A DNA stretch of 64,000 bases from Frankiales bacterium. GTDB taxonomy: Bacteria; Actinomycetota; Actinomycetes; JAFAQI01. Below the pieces are notes generated by a model. It did no database searches and had not been told where the DNA came from. It was given only the letters and a program-made list of their open reading frames with translations. The stretch spans positions 57,136-121,135 of the forward strand of contig JAICXJ010000005.1 in NCBI GenBank assembly GCA_025980465.1, in the 5' to 3' direction. Shown in pieces: positions 20,436-33,103 of the stretch (position 1 is the first letter of the stretch; the number at the start of each line of letters is the position of its first letter). Both the position numbers and the translations under genes were made by a program.

Positions 20436-22292
20436 CTATGACTTGGTCGGCTCGGAGGTGGACAGAGCCGCGATGAAGGCCTCCTGCGGGACCTCGACGC
20501 GGCCGACCATCTTCATCCGGCGTTTGCCTTCCTTCTGCTTCTCGAGCAGCTTGCGCTTGCGGGTGATGTCGCCGCCGTAACACTTCGCCAGGACGTCCTT
20601 GCGCATGGCGCGAATGTTCTCTCGGGCGATGACACGCGAGCCGATCGCTGCCTGGATCGGCACCTCGAACTGCTGGCGCGGGATCAGTTCCCGCAGCTTC
20701 GATGCCATCGCGGTGCCGTAGGAATAGGCCTTGTCCTTGTGCAGGATCGCGCTGAAGGCATCGACGGTCTCTCCCTGCAGCAGGATGTCGACCTTCACCA
20801 GGTCCGCCAACTGTTCCCCTGCCGGCTCGTAGTCGAGCGAGGCGTAGCCACGGGTACGCGACTTCAGCTGGTCGAAGAAGTCGAAGATGATCTCCGCCAA
20901 CGGCATCGTGTACTTGATCTCGACCCGATCCTCGGACAGGTAGTCCATGCCGCGCATCGTGCCCCGCCGGCTCTGGCACAGATCCATGACCGCACCGACG
21001 TAGTCGCTCGGCAGCAGCAGCATCGCATCGACGACCGGCTCGTACACCTGGCCGATCTTGCCGAGCGGCCAGTCGGCCGGGTTCGTGACGACGACCTCCT
21101 CGCCGTCCTCCGTCTCCACCCGGTACACGACGTTCGGCGCCGTCGAGATCAGCGCGAGGTCGAACTCGCGCTCCAGCCGCTCGCGAACGATCTCCAGGTG
21201 GAGCAGACCGAGGAAGCCGCACCGGAAGCCGAAGCCGAGAGCCGTCGAGGTCTCGGGTTCGTAGACAAGTGAGGCGTCATTGAGCTGCAGCTTGTCCAGC
21301 GCGTCGCGCAGCAGCGGGTAGTCGCTGCCATCGATCGGATACAGGCCGGAGTAGACCATCGGCTTCGGATGCTGGTAGCCGCCGAGTGAGGATCGCGCGG
21401 GGTGGGACGCGGTCGTGATGGTGTCCCCGACTCGCGCCTGTCGGACATCCTTCACGCCCGAGATGACGTACCCGACCTCGCCGACCCCCAGGCTCGCCGT
21501 GGGCGTCGGGTCGGGCGCGGCAACGCCGACCTCGAGCGTCTCGTGGGTCGCGCCGGTCGACATCATCAGGCAGCGGTCCCGGGTGGTGAGCCGGCCGTCG
21601 ACGACGCGGACATAGGAGATGACTCCGCGGTAGACGTCGTACACCGAGTCGAAGATCAGCGCGCGGGCCGGCGCGTCGGCGTCACCGACCGGATGCGGGA
21701 CCTGCGCCACCACCTGGTCGAGCAGCTCCCGCACGCCCTCGCCGGTCTTCGCCGAGACCCGAAGCACCTCGCTCGGCTCGCAGCCCATGATGTGGGCGAT
21801 CTCATCGGCGTACTTCTCCGGCTGCGCAGCGGGAAGGTCGATCTTGTTGAGCACCGGGATCAGGTGCAGATCGTTGTCGAGTGCGAGGTAGAGGTTGGCG
21901 AGGGTCTGAGCCTCGATCCCCTGCGCCGCGTCGACCAGCAGGATCGCGCCCTCGCAGGCGGCCAGCGACCGGCTGACCTCGTAGGAGAAGTCGACGTGAC
22001 CAGGAGTGTCGATGAGGTGCAGGACGTAATCCGCGCCGCCGACGCGCCATGGCAGCCGGACGTTCTGGGCCTTGATGGTGATGCCACGCTCGCGCTCGAT
22101 GTCCATCTTGTCGAGGTACTGAGCGCGCATCTGGCGAGCGTCGACCAGGCCGGTCATCTCCAGCATGCGGTCGGCGAGCGTCGACTTGCCGTGGTCGATA
22201 TGCGCGATGATGCAGAAGTTGCGGATCTGGCCCGGGTCGATGCGCGCTGGATCGGTGCGCACCGGGGTCGAGGTCACGTTCCATCGTGGCAT
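20436..22292 (-). CDS. lepA: elongation factor 4 (LepA)
   Basis: [66 protein letters not shown]-terminal [22 protein letters not shown]. Confidence 0.97.
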   Translation of the reverse strand: MPRWNVTSTPVRTDPARIDPGQIRNFCIIAHIDHGKSTLADRMLEMTGLVDARQMRAQYLDKMDIERERGITIKAQNVRLPWRVGGADYVLHLIDTPGHVDFSYEVSRSLAACEGAILLVDAAQGIEAQTLANLYLALDNDLHLIPVLNKIDLPAAQPEKYADEIAHIMGCEPSEVLRVSAKTGEGVRELLDQVVAQVPHPVGDADAPARALIFDSVYDVYRGVISYVRVVDGRLTTRDRCLMMSTGATHETLEVGVAAPDPTPTASLGVGEVGYVISGVKDVRQARVGDTITTASHPARSSLGGYQHPKPMVYSGLYPIDGSDYPLLRDALDKLQLNDASLVYEPETSTALGFGFRCGFLGLLHLEIVRERLEREFDLALISTAPNVVYRVETEDGEEVVVTNPADWPLGKIGQVYEPVVDAMLLLPSDYVGAVMDLCQSRRGTMRGMDYLSEDRVEIKYTMPLAEIIFDFFDQLKSRTRGYASLDYEPAGEQLADLVKVDILLQGETVDAFSAILHKDKAYSYGTAMASKLRELIPRQQFEVPIQAAIGSRVIARENIRAMRKDVLAKCYGGDITRKRKLLEKQKEGKRRMKMVGRVEVPQEAFIAALSTSEPTKS

Positions 22293-22361
22293 GGCCCGCT
22301 GCGCCTGCTAACCTTTTGAGCGCAGTTTCAACAATCCGGAACCGAACGAGGTAGCTCCCGC

Positions 22362-22622
22362 GTGGCCAACATCAAGTCGCAGATCAAGCGCAACAAGCAG
22401 AACGAGGCCGCGCGCCTGCGCAACAAGGCCGTGAAGTCCGAGCTCAAGACCGCAGTTCGCCGGTTCCGCGAAGCTGCCGATGCCGGCAACGCCGCCGACG
22501 CCAACACCGCGTTTCGCAGCGCTTCACGGCTGCTCGACAAGGCGGCGAGCAAGGGCGTGATTCACAAGAACCAGGCTGCCAACCGCAAGGCGGCCATGGC
22601 GACCCGCGCCAACGCCCTCTAG
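22362..22622 (+). CDS. rpsT: 30S ribosomal protein S20
   Basis: [35 protein letters not shown]...[19 protein letters not shown] start. Confidence 0.96.
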   Translation: MANIKSQIKRNKQNEAARLRNKAVKSELKTAVRRFREAADAGNAADANTAFRSASRLLDKAASKGVIHKNQAANRKAAMATRANAL

Positions 22623-23104
22623 CCCGCCTCCGGCGAATTGCTGCGCCGGAGGGCTCCGGCGACCACGTCGTTGAGCTTCACGAGTACGGCGACGACGACC
22701 GGCAGCACGATGATCGTCCAGATGCTCGCCGCCTCGGCAAGGACCAGCACGACGCCTAGCCCGACCGAGCCTTCGATGAACAGCGCCCTGAGCAAGCCGT
22801 TCGGCCGGATGTAACGAAGTCGCAGCAACCGCCAGTACATCGGCCGCCGCCCGTGCGCCCTGCCTGAGACAACCGCGGCTTTCGGCAGGGAACGCGACAC
22901 CGGCACAGCCGGCTGGTCCGGTCGCGGTGCCGCCGCAACCGGTGGCGAAGACGCTGGCTGCGCCGGCGGGTGCGTCGCCGGAGGTGGCCTCGGTGCGCGG
23001 CGAGGCCGCGGCATCGAGAGCCGGGGCAGGTCTGGCAGCAGCAGCCTGCGGTGGGCCCGCAACTTGAACGGCGGGTGCTCCACCGGAGGTTCTGGCTTCC
23101 TCAT
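22619..23104 (-). CDS. hypothetical membrane protein
   Basis: Proline-rich N terminus then TM segments ([41 protein letters not shown]); 4-nt overlap with holA. Confidence 0.65.
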   Translation of the reverse strand: MRKPEPPVEHPPFKLRAHRRLLLPDLPRLSMPRPRRAPRPPPATHPPAQPASSPPVAAAPRPDQPAVPVSRSLPKAAVVSGRAHGRRPMYWRLLRLRYIRPNGLLRALFIEGSVGLGVVLVLAEAASIWTIIVLPVVVAVLVKLNDVVAGALRRSNSPEAG

Positions 23105-24066
23105 GCTGCCGCGTTCGCCGCCGCTGCCACGATCAACACCGCCCGCTCGACGGCGTACGCCGCATCGTCGCCCGCGCCTTTGAGGTCAGCGTCCGCGATG
23201 GCCACCGCTCGGACCGCCTCGGCCAACGAGTCGGGACGCCAGCGCCGCAACCACCCCTGGGCTCGCCGCACCTTCCACGCCGGCATGCCGAGCAGACCGG
23301 CGAGACTGTCCGGCGATCCCGGGCCGGCGGCAGCGACCTGGGCGATCAGCCGAAGGTTCGCGGCGAGCGAGCTGCTCACCAGGATCGGGTCGAGGCCGGT
23401 GGAGAAGGCCCATCGCATCGTCTCGATCGCCGCTGCCGCATCGCCTTCGACCGCACGGTCCGCGACCGCGTAGCCGCTGGACTCGGCCCGGCCGCGGTAG
23501 TACGTCGCGACCTGCGCCACCCCGATCGGCTTGCCCACATCGGCGACCAGCTGGGCGACCGCCGTCGCGAGCTCACGGATATCCGTGCCGATTGCCCCGA
23601 CCAGGTCGACAGCGGCGTCGCGGTCGATCCGACCCCCGGATCGCTTCGCCTCGTCGACGACGAACTGCTCGCGGTCGCGTCCGGTCTTGATCTTCGGCAC
23701 GGTCACGACGTCGGCTCCGACACCACGCAACGACTCGATGACAGCCTTGCCCTTCCCACCACCAGCGTGGGCGGCGACCACCGCGACATCGACGCTGAGA
23801 TCCTCCACAGCGGCAACGAGTGAGGCCGTCACCTCCTTGTCGAGGTCCTGCGCTGCCCGCACGACGAGCACCCGGGTCTCCGCGAACAGCGACGGCGACA
23901 CCAGTTCCTGGAGAGCGTCGAGGGTCACCTCAGCGCCGGACACCTCGCTGACCGCCGGATCGATCCCGCCATCAGCAGCGGCTGCCGTGGCTCGCGCGAC
24001 CGCGCGCGACACCTCCCGATCAACAAGAAGGTCCTCGTCGCCCACCACGAGGGTCACGGTCGCCAC
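23101..24066 (-). CDS. holA: DNA polymerase III subunit delta
   Basis: VTLVVGDEDLLVDREVSRAV...SPSLFAETRVLVVRAAQDLDKE...LAANLRLIAQVAAAG...PAWKVRRAQGWLRRW. Confidence 0.92.
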   Translation of the reverse strand: MATVTLVVGDEDLLVDREVSRAVARATAAAADGGIDPAVSEVSGAEVTLDALQELVSPSLFAETRVLVVRAAQDLDKEVTASLVAAVEDLSVDVAVVAAHAGGGKGKAVIESLRGVGADVVTVPKIKTGRDREQFVVDEAKRSGGRIDRDAAVDLVGAIGTDIRELATAVAQLVADVGKPIGVAQVATYYRGRAESSGYAVADRAVEGDAAAAIETMRWAFSTGLDPILVSSSLAANLRLIAQVAAAGPGSPDSLAGLLGMPAWKVRRAQGWLRRWRPDSLAEAVRAVAIADADLKGAGDDAAYAVERAVLIVAAAANAAA

Positions 24067-25520
24067 GCATCGAGAATGTCATGTCGGGCCGACCATGCGC
24101 CGAACCTCGCGAGGAGGATCAGTGCGCCCAACCCAAGCAGCCCGAGCCCGACCGAGATCGACCAGCGCAGGTCGGCACCGGGCATCGCCGCAAGCTCGCG
24201 GGCAACCACCGCGATGACTCCGGCCGGTGCCGCGCCGACCATCGCGAGTGGCGTCGCCGCCGGCAACCAGATCGTCGCGATGATCGCGGCGAGGACCCCG
24301 AGGATGGTGGCCGGGACAACGGCCGGTGCGGCAAGCAGGTTCGCCGGCACCGAATACGGCGCCAGCTGCCCGAAGGCAAGGATGAGCACCGGGGTGCAGG
24401 CGAACTGTGCCGCCGCCGGCACCGCGATGGCCACCGCAAGAGGTCTGGGCACCCATCGCGCCAGCCGCTCGGTCCAGTTCGGCGCCAGCAGCACGATGCC
24501 GCCGGTGGCAGCGACCGACAGCACGAAACCCACCGTTCGCGCGAGGAACGGGTCGACCACCACCAGCGCGATCACCGCCGTACCCAACGAAGGCAGCGCC
24601 GCCGACCGGCGACCGACGACCAGCGCCAGCAGCGCGATCGCTCCCATGACAGCGGCGCGCAGCACGCTCGGCGACGGCCGAGCCAGTACGACGAAGCCGA
24701 CCAGAGCCAGCGCGCAGAGGGCCGCCCGGCCGCGGCGGCGAAGGCCGACCGCCCGGGCGAGAGCCAGCGTGACCACGATGACGACGGTGACGTTCTCACC
24801 TGACACCGCCTCGAGATGGCTCAGACCGGTGACCCGAAGGTCCCGCTGCAGCGATGGCGGAACCGCTGCGTCGTCCCCATCGACCAGGCTCGGAAGCAGT
24901 CCCCGCTCATCCGCCGGCAGCCGGGCACTCGCGATCCGCAACCGGGACCGGGCCCGGCCGGCCAGCCGTTCCCACCACGGCGCGCGGCCTTGCGGCGTCG
25001 GTGGAGCCCGCGCCGAAAGGACCGCGGCGACGTCATCGCCGCTGCGCGGCGGGCCGAGCCGCCCGGTGACATCGACCCGCTGACCGGGCAGCAGCGCCCG
25101 CCAGCCGCTGCCGTATGAGAGCACCAGAACCGGCGAGTTCACGTGTTGCCAGCCGCCGCGACTCCACACCGAGGTCACCGTCGCGTCGGTGAGGGTCAGC
25201 CCGATGCCGGACGCCGAGGTGGTGACGACCGGGTCGCGCACCAAGCGGGCGATGACCTCGACCTCGGCATGGTCGCGGGCGAGGGAAGGAAGTGGTCCGC
25301 CGCGCAGAGCATGGACATGCTGCGCTGCGGACCCGGCGCCGAACCCCACACCTAGGGCGATAGCCGCGACGATGGGCAGCCGCCGTCGCATCGCCGTCGC
25401 GACCAGGACTGCACCGACGGCGATCCGCACCGAGGTGAGCGGGGCGAGCAACGTGGTGCTCGCCGCGGCGGCCCAGGCCCCGATCGCGACCGGCACCAGA
25501 AGGAACTGCCGGCTCGCCAC
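24054..25520 (-). CDS. comEC: ComEC/Rec2 family competence protein
   Basis: GLSHLEAVSGENVTVVIVVTLALARAVGLRRRGRAALCALALVGFVVLARPSPSVLRAAVMGAIALLAL; start GTG 25520 inferred (ORF extends to 26174 but overlaps comEA). Confidence 0.9.
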   Translation of the reverse strand: MASRQFLLVPVAIGAWAAAASTTLLAPLTSVRIAVGAVLVATAMRRRLPIVAAIALGVGFGAGSAAQHVHALRGGPLPSLARDHAEVEVIARLVRDPVVTTSASGIGLTLTDATVTSVWSRGGWQHVNSPVLVLSYGSGWRALLPGQRVDVTGRLGPPRSGDDVAAVLSARAPPTPQGRAPWWERLAGRARSRLRIASARLPADERGLLPSLVDGDDAAVPPSLQRDLRVTGLSHLEAVSGENVTVVIVVTLALARAVGLRRRGRAALCALALVGFVVLARPSPSVLRAAVMGAIALLALVVGRRSAALPSLGTAVIALVVVDPFLARTVGFVLSVAATGGIVLLAPNWTERLARWVPRPLAVAIAVPAAAQFACTPVLILAFGQLAPYSVPANLLAAPAVVPATILGVLAAIIATIWLPAATPLAMVGAAPAGVIAVVARELAAMPGADLRWSISVGLGLLGLGALILLARFGAWSARHDILDAWRP

Positions 25521-25525
25521 CGCGG

Positions 25526-26392
25526 TTACGGCGTCACGAGCGGCGAGATCTCGGCATAGTGCGCTGGCCCAATACCCGGCACCTGCTGCAACTGGGCAAC
25601 CGAGGAGAACCCACCGTGCGCCCTCCGCCAGTCGATGATCTTCTGCGCGGTCACCGGCCCCACTCCTGGCAACGTCTCGAGCTGATCGAGTGTCGCGGTG
25701 CTCAACGACACCGGACTCGATGAGCCGTCGGCGCCGGAACCCGAAGTCGCTCCTGGCGGTGCATCGGATGACGGTGCGACCCCGACCAGCAGGAACTCGC
25801 CATCCGACACCCGCTGCGCTAGGTCGATGCGGTCGAGCTCCCGACGGCGCAGCGGGCCCCCGGCGGCATCGATGGCGTCGGCGATCCGGGCGCCGAGGGG
25901 CAAGGTGACCAGTCCGGGCTTTCGGACTCGGCCGCCGACATCGACGACGATCGAAGCCGCGTCGGTCGTCGGATCCGGCGGCGCCGAACCCGTCGTGCTC
26001 GCGGAGCCTCCGGGTGTGCCGGCGCCATAGGACGCTCCCGATGAGTACGACGACCCTCCCGGCGTGCCGTGATGCCGAAGCTGCACGATGCCGACGATGA
26101 GGACCGCGATGAGCGCGACCAGCACCAGGAGGATCGTGCTTGGTGCCGCGCGCTCGACGCCGTCTGCCGCCCACAGCGGAAGCCGGGCGGCAATCGCTGC
26201 GCGGAGCGCCTCACCGGCCAGCGGACGGGTAGCACCGGCATCGACCGACTCCTCGACCGGGGCCGGTGGAGCGGCGGTTGAGACGACCGCGGGCTGGTCA
26301 GGGACCCAGCCTGAGGTTCGCGCCGGCAGGCCGAGCGAGCCCAGCCGGTCCGCGGGGAGCCGGCCGGCCGGCGGCTCGTCGCGGGCAGGCAC
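25526..26392 (-). CDS. comEA: ComEA family helix-hairpin-helix DNA-binding protein
   Basis: TM segment + SLBB (DVGGRVRKPGLVTLPLGARIADAIDAAGG) + HhH (LDQLETLPGVGPVTAQKIIDWRRAHGGFSSVAQLQQVPGIGP). Confidence 0.92.
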   Translation of the reverse strand: MPARDEPPAGRLPADRLGSLGLPARTSGWVPDQPAVVSTAAPPAPVEESVDAGATRPLAGEALRAAIAARLPLWAADGVERAAPSTILLVLVALIAVLIVGIVQLRHHGTPGGSSYSSGASYGAGTPGGSASTTGSAPPDPTTDAASIVVDVGGRVRKPGLVTLPLGARIADAIDAAGGPLRRRELDRIDLAQRVSDGEFLLVGVAPSSDAPPGATSGSGADGSSSPVSLSTATLDQLETLPGVGPVTAQKIIDWRRAHGGFSSVAQLQQVPGIGPAHYAEISPLVTP

Positions 26393-26492
26393 CCGCCGAA
26401 CCTAGGAACCCAACCGGCCGCCCCAGGTGGTGGCCGGGTGAGCTGTGGAACTCACTACCTCACCCCGCTCCTGTGGAGCCTGCGGTCCGCGG

Positions 26493-28973
<2,481 letters not shown>

Positions 28974-29026
28974 CTGTCTTCCCTCTCAGGTCGCCTTCCG
29001 GCGTTCGCTTGACTTCACTTGGACAT

Positions 29027-29053
29027 AGAAAAGGCCCCCGCACATCGAGGGCC
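29027..29053 (-). terminator. intrinsic terminator in the leuS leader
   Basis: Minus strand GGCCCTC-GATGTGC-GGGGGCC-TTTTCT: 7-bp stem (one G-U), 7-nt loop, U tract; 54 nt upstream of leuS. Confidence 0.8.
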
Positions 29054-29084
29054 GCCGCGCTGAAGTGTTGCTTGTCAGCGCGGC
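29054..29084 (-). promoter_or_regulatory. leuS leader hairpin 1
   Basis: Minus strand GCCGCGCTGA-N11-TCAGCGCGGC, perfect 10-bp inverted repeat immediately upstream of the terminator hairpin. Confidence 0.75.
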
Positions 29085-29113
29085 TCGGGAAGGAGCAAGC
29101 GGTACGCCGTCAC
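29075..29113 (-). CDS. putative leuS leader peptide MTAYRLLLPEPR
   Basis: GTG ACG GCG TAC CGC TTG CTC CTT CCC GAG CCG CGC TGA; three consecutive Leu codons; stop inside the 5' arm of hairpin 1; GTG overlaps stop of upstream GGDEF gene. Confidence 0.6.
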   Translation of the reverse strand: MTAYRLLLPEPR

Positions 29114-30972
29114 GTCGCGAGTGTAACGCGTGGCATCTTCCGGACCTCGGTGATGCGGCCAGCGACCTCGACCCGGTTGCGCCCGTTTCGCTTCGCGGCG
29201 TACAGCGCCGCGTCGGCGGCGGCGACGATCAGGTCGGCGGTGTCCAGCGCCGCGCCGAGCTCGGCGATACCCACCGAGATCGTCACCGACAGATCACCCT
29301 TGGCTTTGGTTGCGTAGCGCTGCTCGACGACCCGCCGCAACCGCTCCGCGACGACTACGGCACCGTGGCTATCGGTGTCGCGGGCGAGTACGGCGAACTC
29401 CTCGCCGCCGTACCGGTAGACGGTGTCCCCGGCCCGCATCTGCTCGGCGAGGAGATGAGCCACCTCGACCAAGACGGCGTCGCCGACGGCATGGCCGAAG
29501 GTGTCGTTGACTCGCTTGAAGTGATCGATGTCGAGCATGAAGAACGACAGCGGGCGAGCGTGCCTGGCCGACCTCTCGATCTCGAGCATGAGGTCCCGGT
29601 CGAGCTGGCGCCGGTTGGCGAGCCCGGTGAGCGGGTCCGACAGCGACAGCGATTCGGTCAGCGCGTACATCAATGCGGCGTCGATGGCGGTTGCGGCTTG
29701 GGCCGCCATCGCTTCCAGCAGCTCGATCAGCTCGGGCTTCGGCTCGGTCACGCCGGGAAGCAACAGGATCTCGATGACGCCGACCAGCCGCGGCCCCTTC
29801 AGCATCGGCACGGCCAACGCGGTCGAGCGCATCACCGCCGGCTCGGTCTCGCCGGCGAGGCCGTCGCACAGGCACACCCGGTGGGTCTGCGCGGCTTGCC
29901 CGAGCCCGCCGTACCCGATCGATCGGGACGTGAACGGGACCAGCTCGCCGGTGATCGAGTCATGCTGCAGGGTGAGGCTGCGCCCGCCCTCCTCGACCAG
30001 CCACACCCGCGCTCGCGGTGCTTCGGCGAACCGGCGAGCGGCCGTCGCAACGACGGCGAGACTCCGGGCGAGGGTCGGGGTTTCCGACACCTCCCGGGCG
30101 AACGCCAGCACCATCTTCAGCCGGCGGTTGCTCGCGGAGACATCCGCCGCCCGGCTGGCCAGAGCCTCCTGCTGGAGACGTAGCGAGCCACTCATGTTGC
30201 TCAGCTCGTCGCGCAGCTCGAGCAGCTCGGCCGGTGCGGTCATCATCGGAGCAGCACCGAACTCACCGCGGCCGACAGCCCGGACCTTCTCCAGCAACAA
30301 GTCGATCGGCGCGACCACCCGCACCCTGAGCTGGTTGCGTCGCCGCAACGTCGTCACGGCGACCCCGGCGCCGATCATCAGCAGCACGGCGAACACGACG
30401 GCCAGGAGGATGACATCGGTACGGCGCTCACGCGACTGCGCGACAGTGGCCGCAGCGAGAACAGCGCGCTGCGACTCGGTGACGGCCGTGAACGAGGCCC
30501 GGCCGGAGGAGATGAACGCGGCGAGCGGTCCGAGACGGAGCTCGCCGTTGGCGGCCTTGATACTGCTACGAGTGGCCGGCGCCTCGGCCTGGGCCACCCA
30601 TCCGGTCTGCCACCGGCGGTCAGCCGCGACGAGCGCGTCGAGCCGGGACCTCGGGATGGCGTTGCTCAGTGTCACCAGGCCGTGTTCATCGGCGGCCACC
30701 CGCGCCTGAGCGGTCCGGAAGGTGACCAGCAAGATCGGATCGGGCGCGACGAGGTACGCGCGAATCGCGGACTCTTCGTTGAGCAACGCGCCCTGTAGAT
30801 CATTGCTCAGGGTCACTGCCCGCCCAGCGTCCGAGCTGCGCGGTTGGGCGAAGGCAACCAACCAGATCAGCGACCCCGCGAGGATCAGGGCGACGGCAGC
30901 GGCACCGGCGATGACGACGCGAAACGCCCGCGTCACCTCGTCCGCAAGTCCGCGGTCCCGGTCCCGTTCCAT
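29110..30972 (-). CDS. CHASE3-HAMP-GAF-GGDEF diguanylate cyclase
   Basis: CHASE3-like periplasmic region between TM segments, GAF, YRYGGEEF active site with RAGD I-site five residues upstream. Confidence 0.92.
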   Translation of the reverse strand: MERDRDRGLADEVTRAFRVVIAGAAAVALILAGSLIWLVAFAQPRSSDAGRAVTLSNDLQGALLNEESAIRAYLVAPDPILLVTFRTAQARVAADEHGLVTLSNAIPRSRLDALVAADRRWQTGWVAQAEAPATRSSIKAANGELRLGPLAAFISSGRASFTAVTESQRAVLAAATVAQSRERRTDVILLAVVFAVLLMIGAGVAVTTLRRRNQLRVRVVAPIDLLLEKVRAVGRGEFGAAPMMTAPAELLELRDELSNMSGSLRLQQEALASRAADVSASNRRLKMVLAFAREVSETPTLARSLAVVATAARRFAEAPRARVWLVEEGGRSLTLQHDSITGELVPFTSRSIGYGGLGQAAQTHRVCLCDGLAGETEPAVMRSTALAVPMLKGPRLVGVIEILLLPGVTEPKPELIELLEAMAAQAATAIDAALMYALTESLSLSDPLTGLANRRQLDRDLMLEIERSARHARPLSFFMLDIDHFKRVNDTFGHAVGDAVLVEVAHLLAEQMRAGDTVYRYGGEEFAVLARDTDSHGAVVVAERLRRVVEQRYATKAKGDLSVTISVGIAELGAALDTADLIVAAADAALYAAKRNGRNRVEVAGRITEVRKMPRVTLAT

Positions 30973-31270
30973 GAGGTGATCCCTCGCCGTCGCGATGGCG
31001 CGTGCCCAAGGTGGACCGCGCACACCTTCGATTTCGGGCCTAGTTCATGATCGCTTCAGCCGATCTCGCCAAGTTGGTCCACTTCGGTCACCAATCGCCG
31101 CCCTAACTGACTAGTGCAAGTGCATCGCCTGGCCCCGTTGGCGCGAACCGACTAGACCGGCCGGCTGTCCGCCCCCGGGAGCGGCGTGGCTGGTTTCTGG
31201 CCCCCGTTTTGGTGGGACTCCTCGCATACAGTGGGCCAGCCGGGGGCTGGGGACGGAAGGCCGATCAAAG

Positions 31271-32476
31271 ATGCGCACCGCGCGAGGCGGCGGGTTGGCG
31301 ACGCTTGTCGTCTGCGGTGCCGTGCTGACCGCGTGCGGTGGGCACTCATCGAACTCAACCCGCGCCGGCGGGACACCGGCGCCTGTCCCATTGCTGCACG
31401 TGGTTTCAGTGTCACCTGCGACGCTGTCCGCCAGCTCGCCGATCGTGGTCACCTTCCGCCAGCCGCTGACCACCCAGGCGCCGTTGCCGACCCTGCGTCC
31501 CGCACTTCCCGGGCGATGGGTGCGGGCCGGCTCGACGGCGACCTTCACCCCGGCGCAGGCCTATCCTCCGGACACCAGGATCAGGTTGAGTCTGGCCCGC
31601 AAGCCGGGGGCGTTGCCTCGGACGATCGCGAGCCTTCGCGCCGGTCATGGATCGCTACGATTCGCGCAACAGATCCTCAGCCGGCTCCACTACCTTCCGC
31701 TGTCGACGACCGCAGTTGGTCCGAGCGACCCCGCCTCGGAGGCCACTGCCGTCTATCGCCCGCCAACCGGCCGCTTCCACTGGCGTTTCGGCAACGTCCC
31801 GACAACGCTGCGGAAAGACTGGGCGGCGGGCAAGCCCAACACTGTGCTTCGCGGCGCGGTCATTGCCTTCCAACACCACAACCACCTGACCATGGATGGT
31901 GCGATCGGGCCGGCGACGTGGAAGGCGCTGCTGGCAGCGGACCTTGCTCATCGGATGGATCCCAACAACTACAGCTACGTGTCGGCCAACCTCTACCTGC
32001 CGCAGCGACTGTCGGTATGGGTCAACGGCCGCACTGCCCTGACCAGCCCGGTCAACGGCGGCGTGGCCGGCGCGCCGACGCCGCTCGGTACGTTCCCGAT
32101 TTTCCAGCGGTTCACGTCCACGACGATGCAGGGCACCAATCCCGACGGCTCCAAGTACAAGGACCCCGGAGTGCCGTGGGTCAACTACTTCTCAGGCGGG
32201 TCCGCGGTCCACGGCTTCCCGCGTGCGTCGTACGGGAGCCCGCAGTCGGTCGGATGCCTCGAGCTTCCGATTCCTACCGCTGCCGAGGTCTACACGATGA
32301 TCAACTACGGCACGCTGGTCACCGTCACGGGGCCGTACGTGCCGTCGTCATCCGCCGCGCCCGCGGCCCCGTCGACTCCGAAACCGAAGTCCGCAGGCTC
32401 AGCGAAGCCGAGCACCCACGGCAGTGCGACGGCCTCCCCCGCCGCGACGGCGTCGCACCACCCGAAGCACCACTAG
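31271..32476 (+). CDS. lipoprotein L,D-transpeptidase (YkuD) with Ig-like and peptidoglycan-binding regions
   Basis: Lipobox VLTACGG; VHGFPRASYGSPQSVGCLELP YkuD catalytic motif. Confidence 0.9.
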   Translation: MRTARGGGLATLVVCGAVLTACGGHSSNSTRAGGTPAPVPLLHVVSVSPATLSASSPIVVTFRQPLTTQAPLPTLRPALPGRWVRAGSTATFTPAQAYPPDTRIRLSLARKPGALPRTIASLRAGHGSLRFAQQILSRLHYLPLSTTAVGPSDPASEATAVYRPPTGRFHWRFGNVPTTLRKDWAAGKPNTVLRGAVIAFQHHNHLTMDGAIGPATWKALLAADLAHRMDPNNYSYVSANLYLPQRLSVWVNGRTALTSPVNGGVAGAPTPLGTFPIFQRFTSTTMQGTNPDGSKYKDPGVPWVNYFSGGSAVHGFPRASYGSPQSVGCLELPIPTAAEVYTMINYGTLVTVTGPYVPSSSAAPAAPSTPKPKSAGSAKPSTHGSATASPAATASHHPKHH

Positions 32477-32483
32477 CGGACTC

Positions 32484-33077
32484 CTACCAGCTCGGTAGCA
32501 GTTCCCCGACCGGGATCTCGACCGAGGTCCGGTTGCCCGCTGGGGCGAGTGGGCAGGCCCACGCCTCGTCGTAGGCGCATGACGGGTTGTAGGCGAAGTT
32601 GAAGTCGATGACGAGCGAGCCACCACCTCTCGCCCCATCGATCGCTCCCCCGAGATCGGCGCCCTTGACGGTGTCGAGTACGTAACGACCGCCGCCGTAG
32701 GTCTGCGGCGACGCATCGCGAACCGGCAGCCACACTCCCCCGCCGTAGGAATCGAGCCACCACAGGTCGAGTTCGCCCACCCGTGGCGCGACGACCCGGC
32801 CGATCCGTTCGAACGGCACGACGCCGTCGGTGCCGGTGGCAATCTCCAGCCGGGCCGCGGCAACGGCGGGCTCGACGTCGAGGACGAAGCGCCACGCCGG
32901 GTCGTAGTCGGCGACCTGCAGGACCGCCGAGGGATTCGGGGACGCCGGGTGCTCGCTCACCATGCGTTGCCGGGTTTCGATCCAGATCCGGTGCGCCGCT
33001 GCCGGGTCGAACTCGTCACGAACGGCGCGATAGAGCGCGGCAACCGATCGCCGCCAGTCGAGCACCGCGAAGCTCAC
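32484..33077 (-). CDS. DUF1684 domain protein
   Basis: WLDSYGGGVWLPVRDASPQTYGGGRYVLDTVKGADLG...LVIDFNFAYNPSCAYDEAWACPLAPAGNR. Confidence 0.9.
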   Translation of the reverse strand: MSFAVLDWRRSVAALYRAVRDEFDPAAAHRIWIETRQRMVSEHPASPNPSAVLQVADYDPAWRFVLDVEPAVAAARLEIATGTDGVVPFERIGRVVAPRVGELDLWWLDSYGGGVWLPVRDASPQTYGGGRYVLDTVKGADLGGAIDGARGGGSLVIDFNFAYNPSCAYDEAWACPLAPAGNRTSVEIPVGELLPSW

Positions 33078-33103
33078 CGCTGCACCCTACGCACAGAGCG
33101 CGG

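Noticed and set aside
24054-26174. Full 706-aa ORF as ComEC
   Set aside because: The first ~218 codons overlap comEA in another frame and are Arg-rich; start placed near 25520.
29000-29113. T-box riboswitch before leuS
   Set aside because: No T-box core sequence seen; leader-peptide plus tandem hairpins explains the region better.
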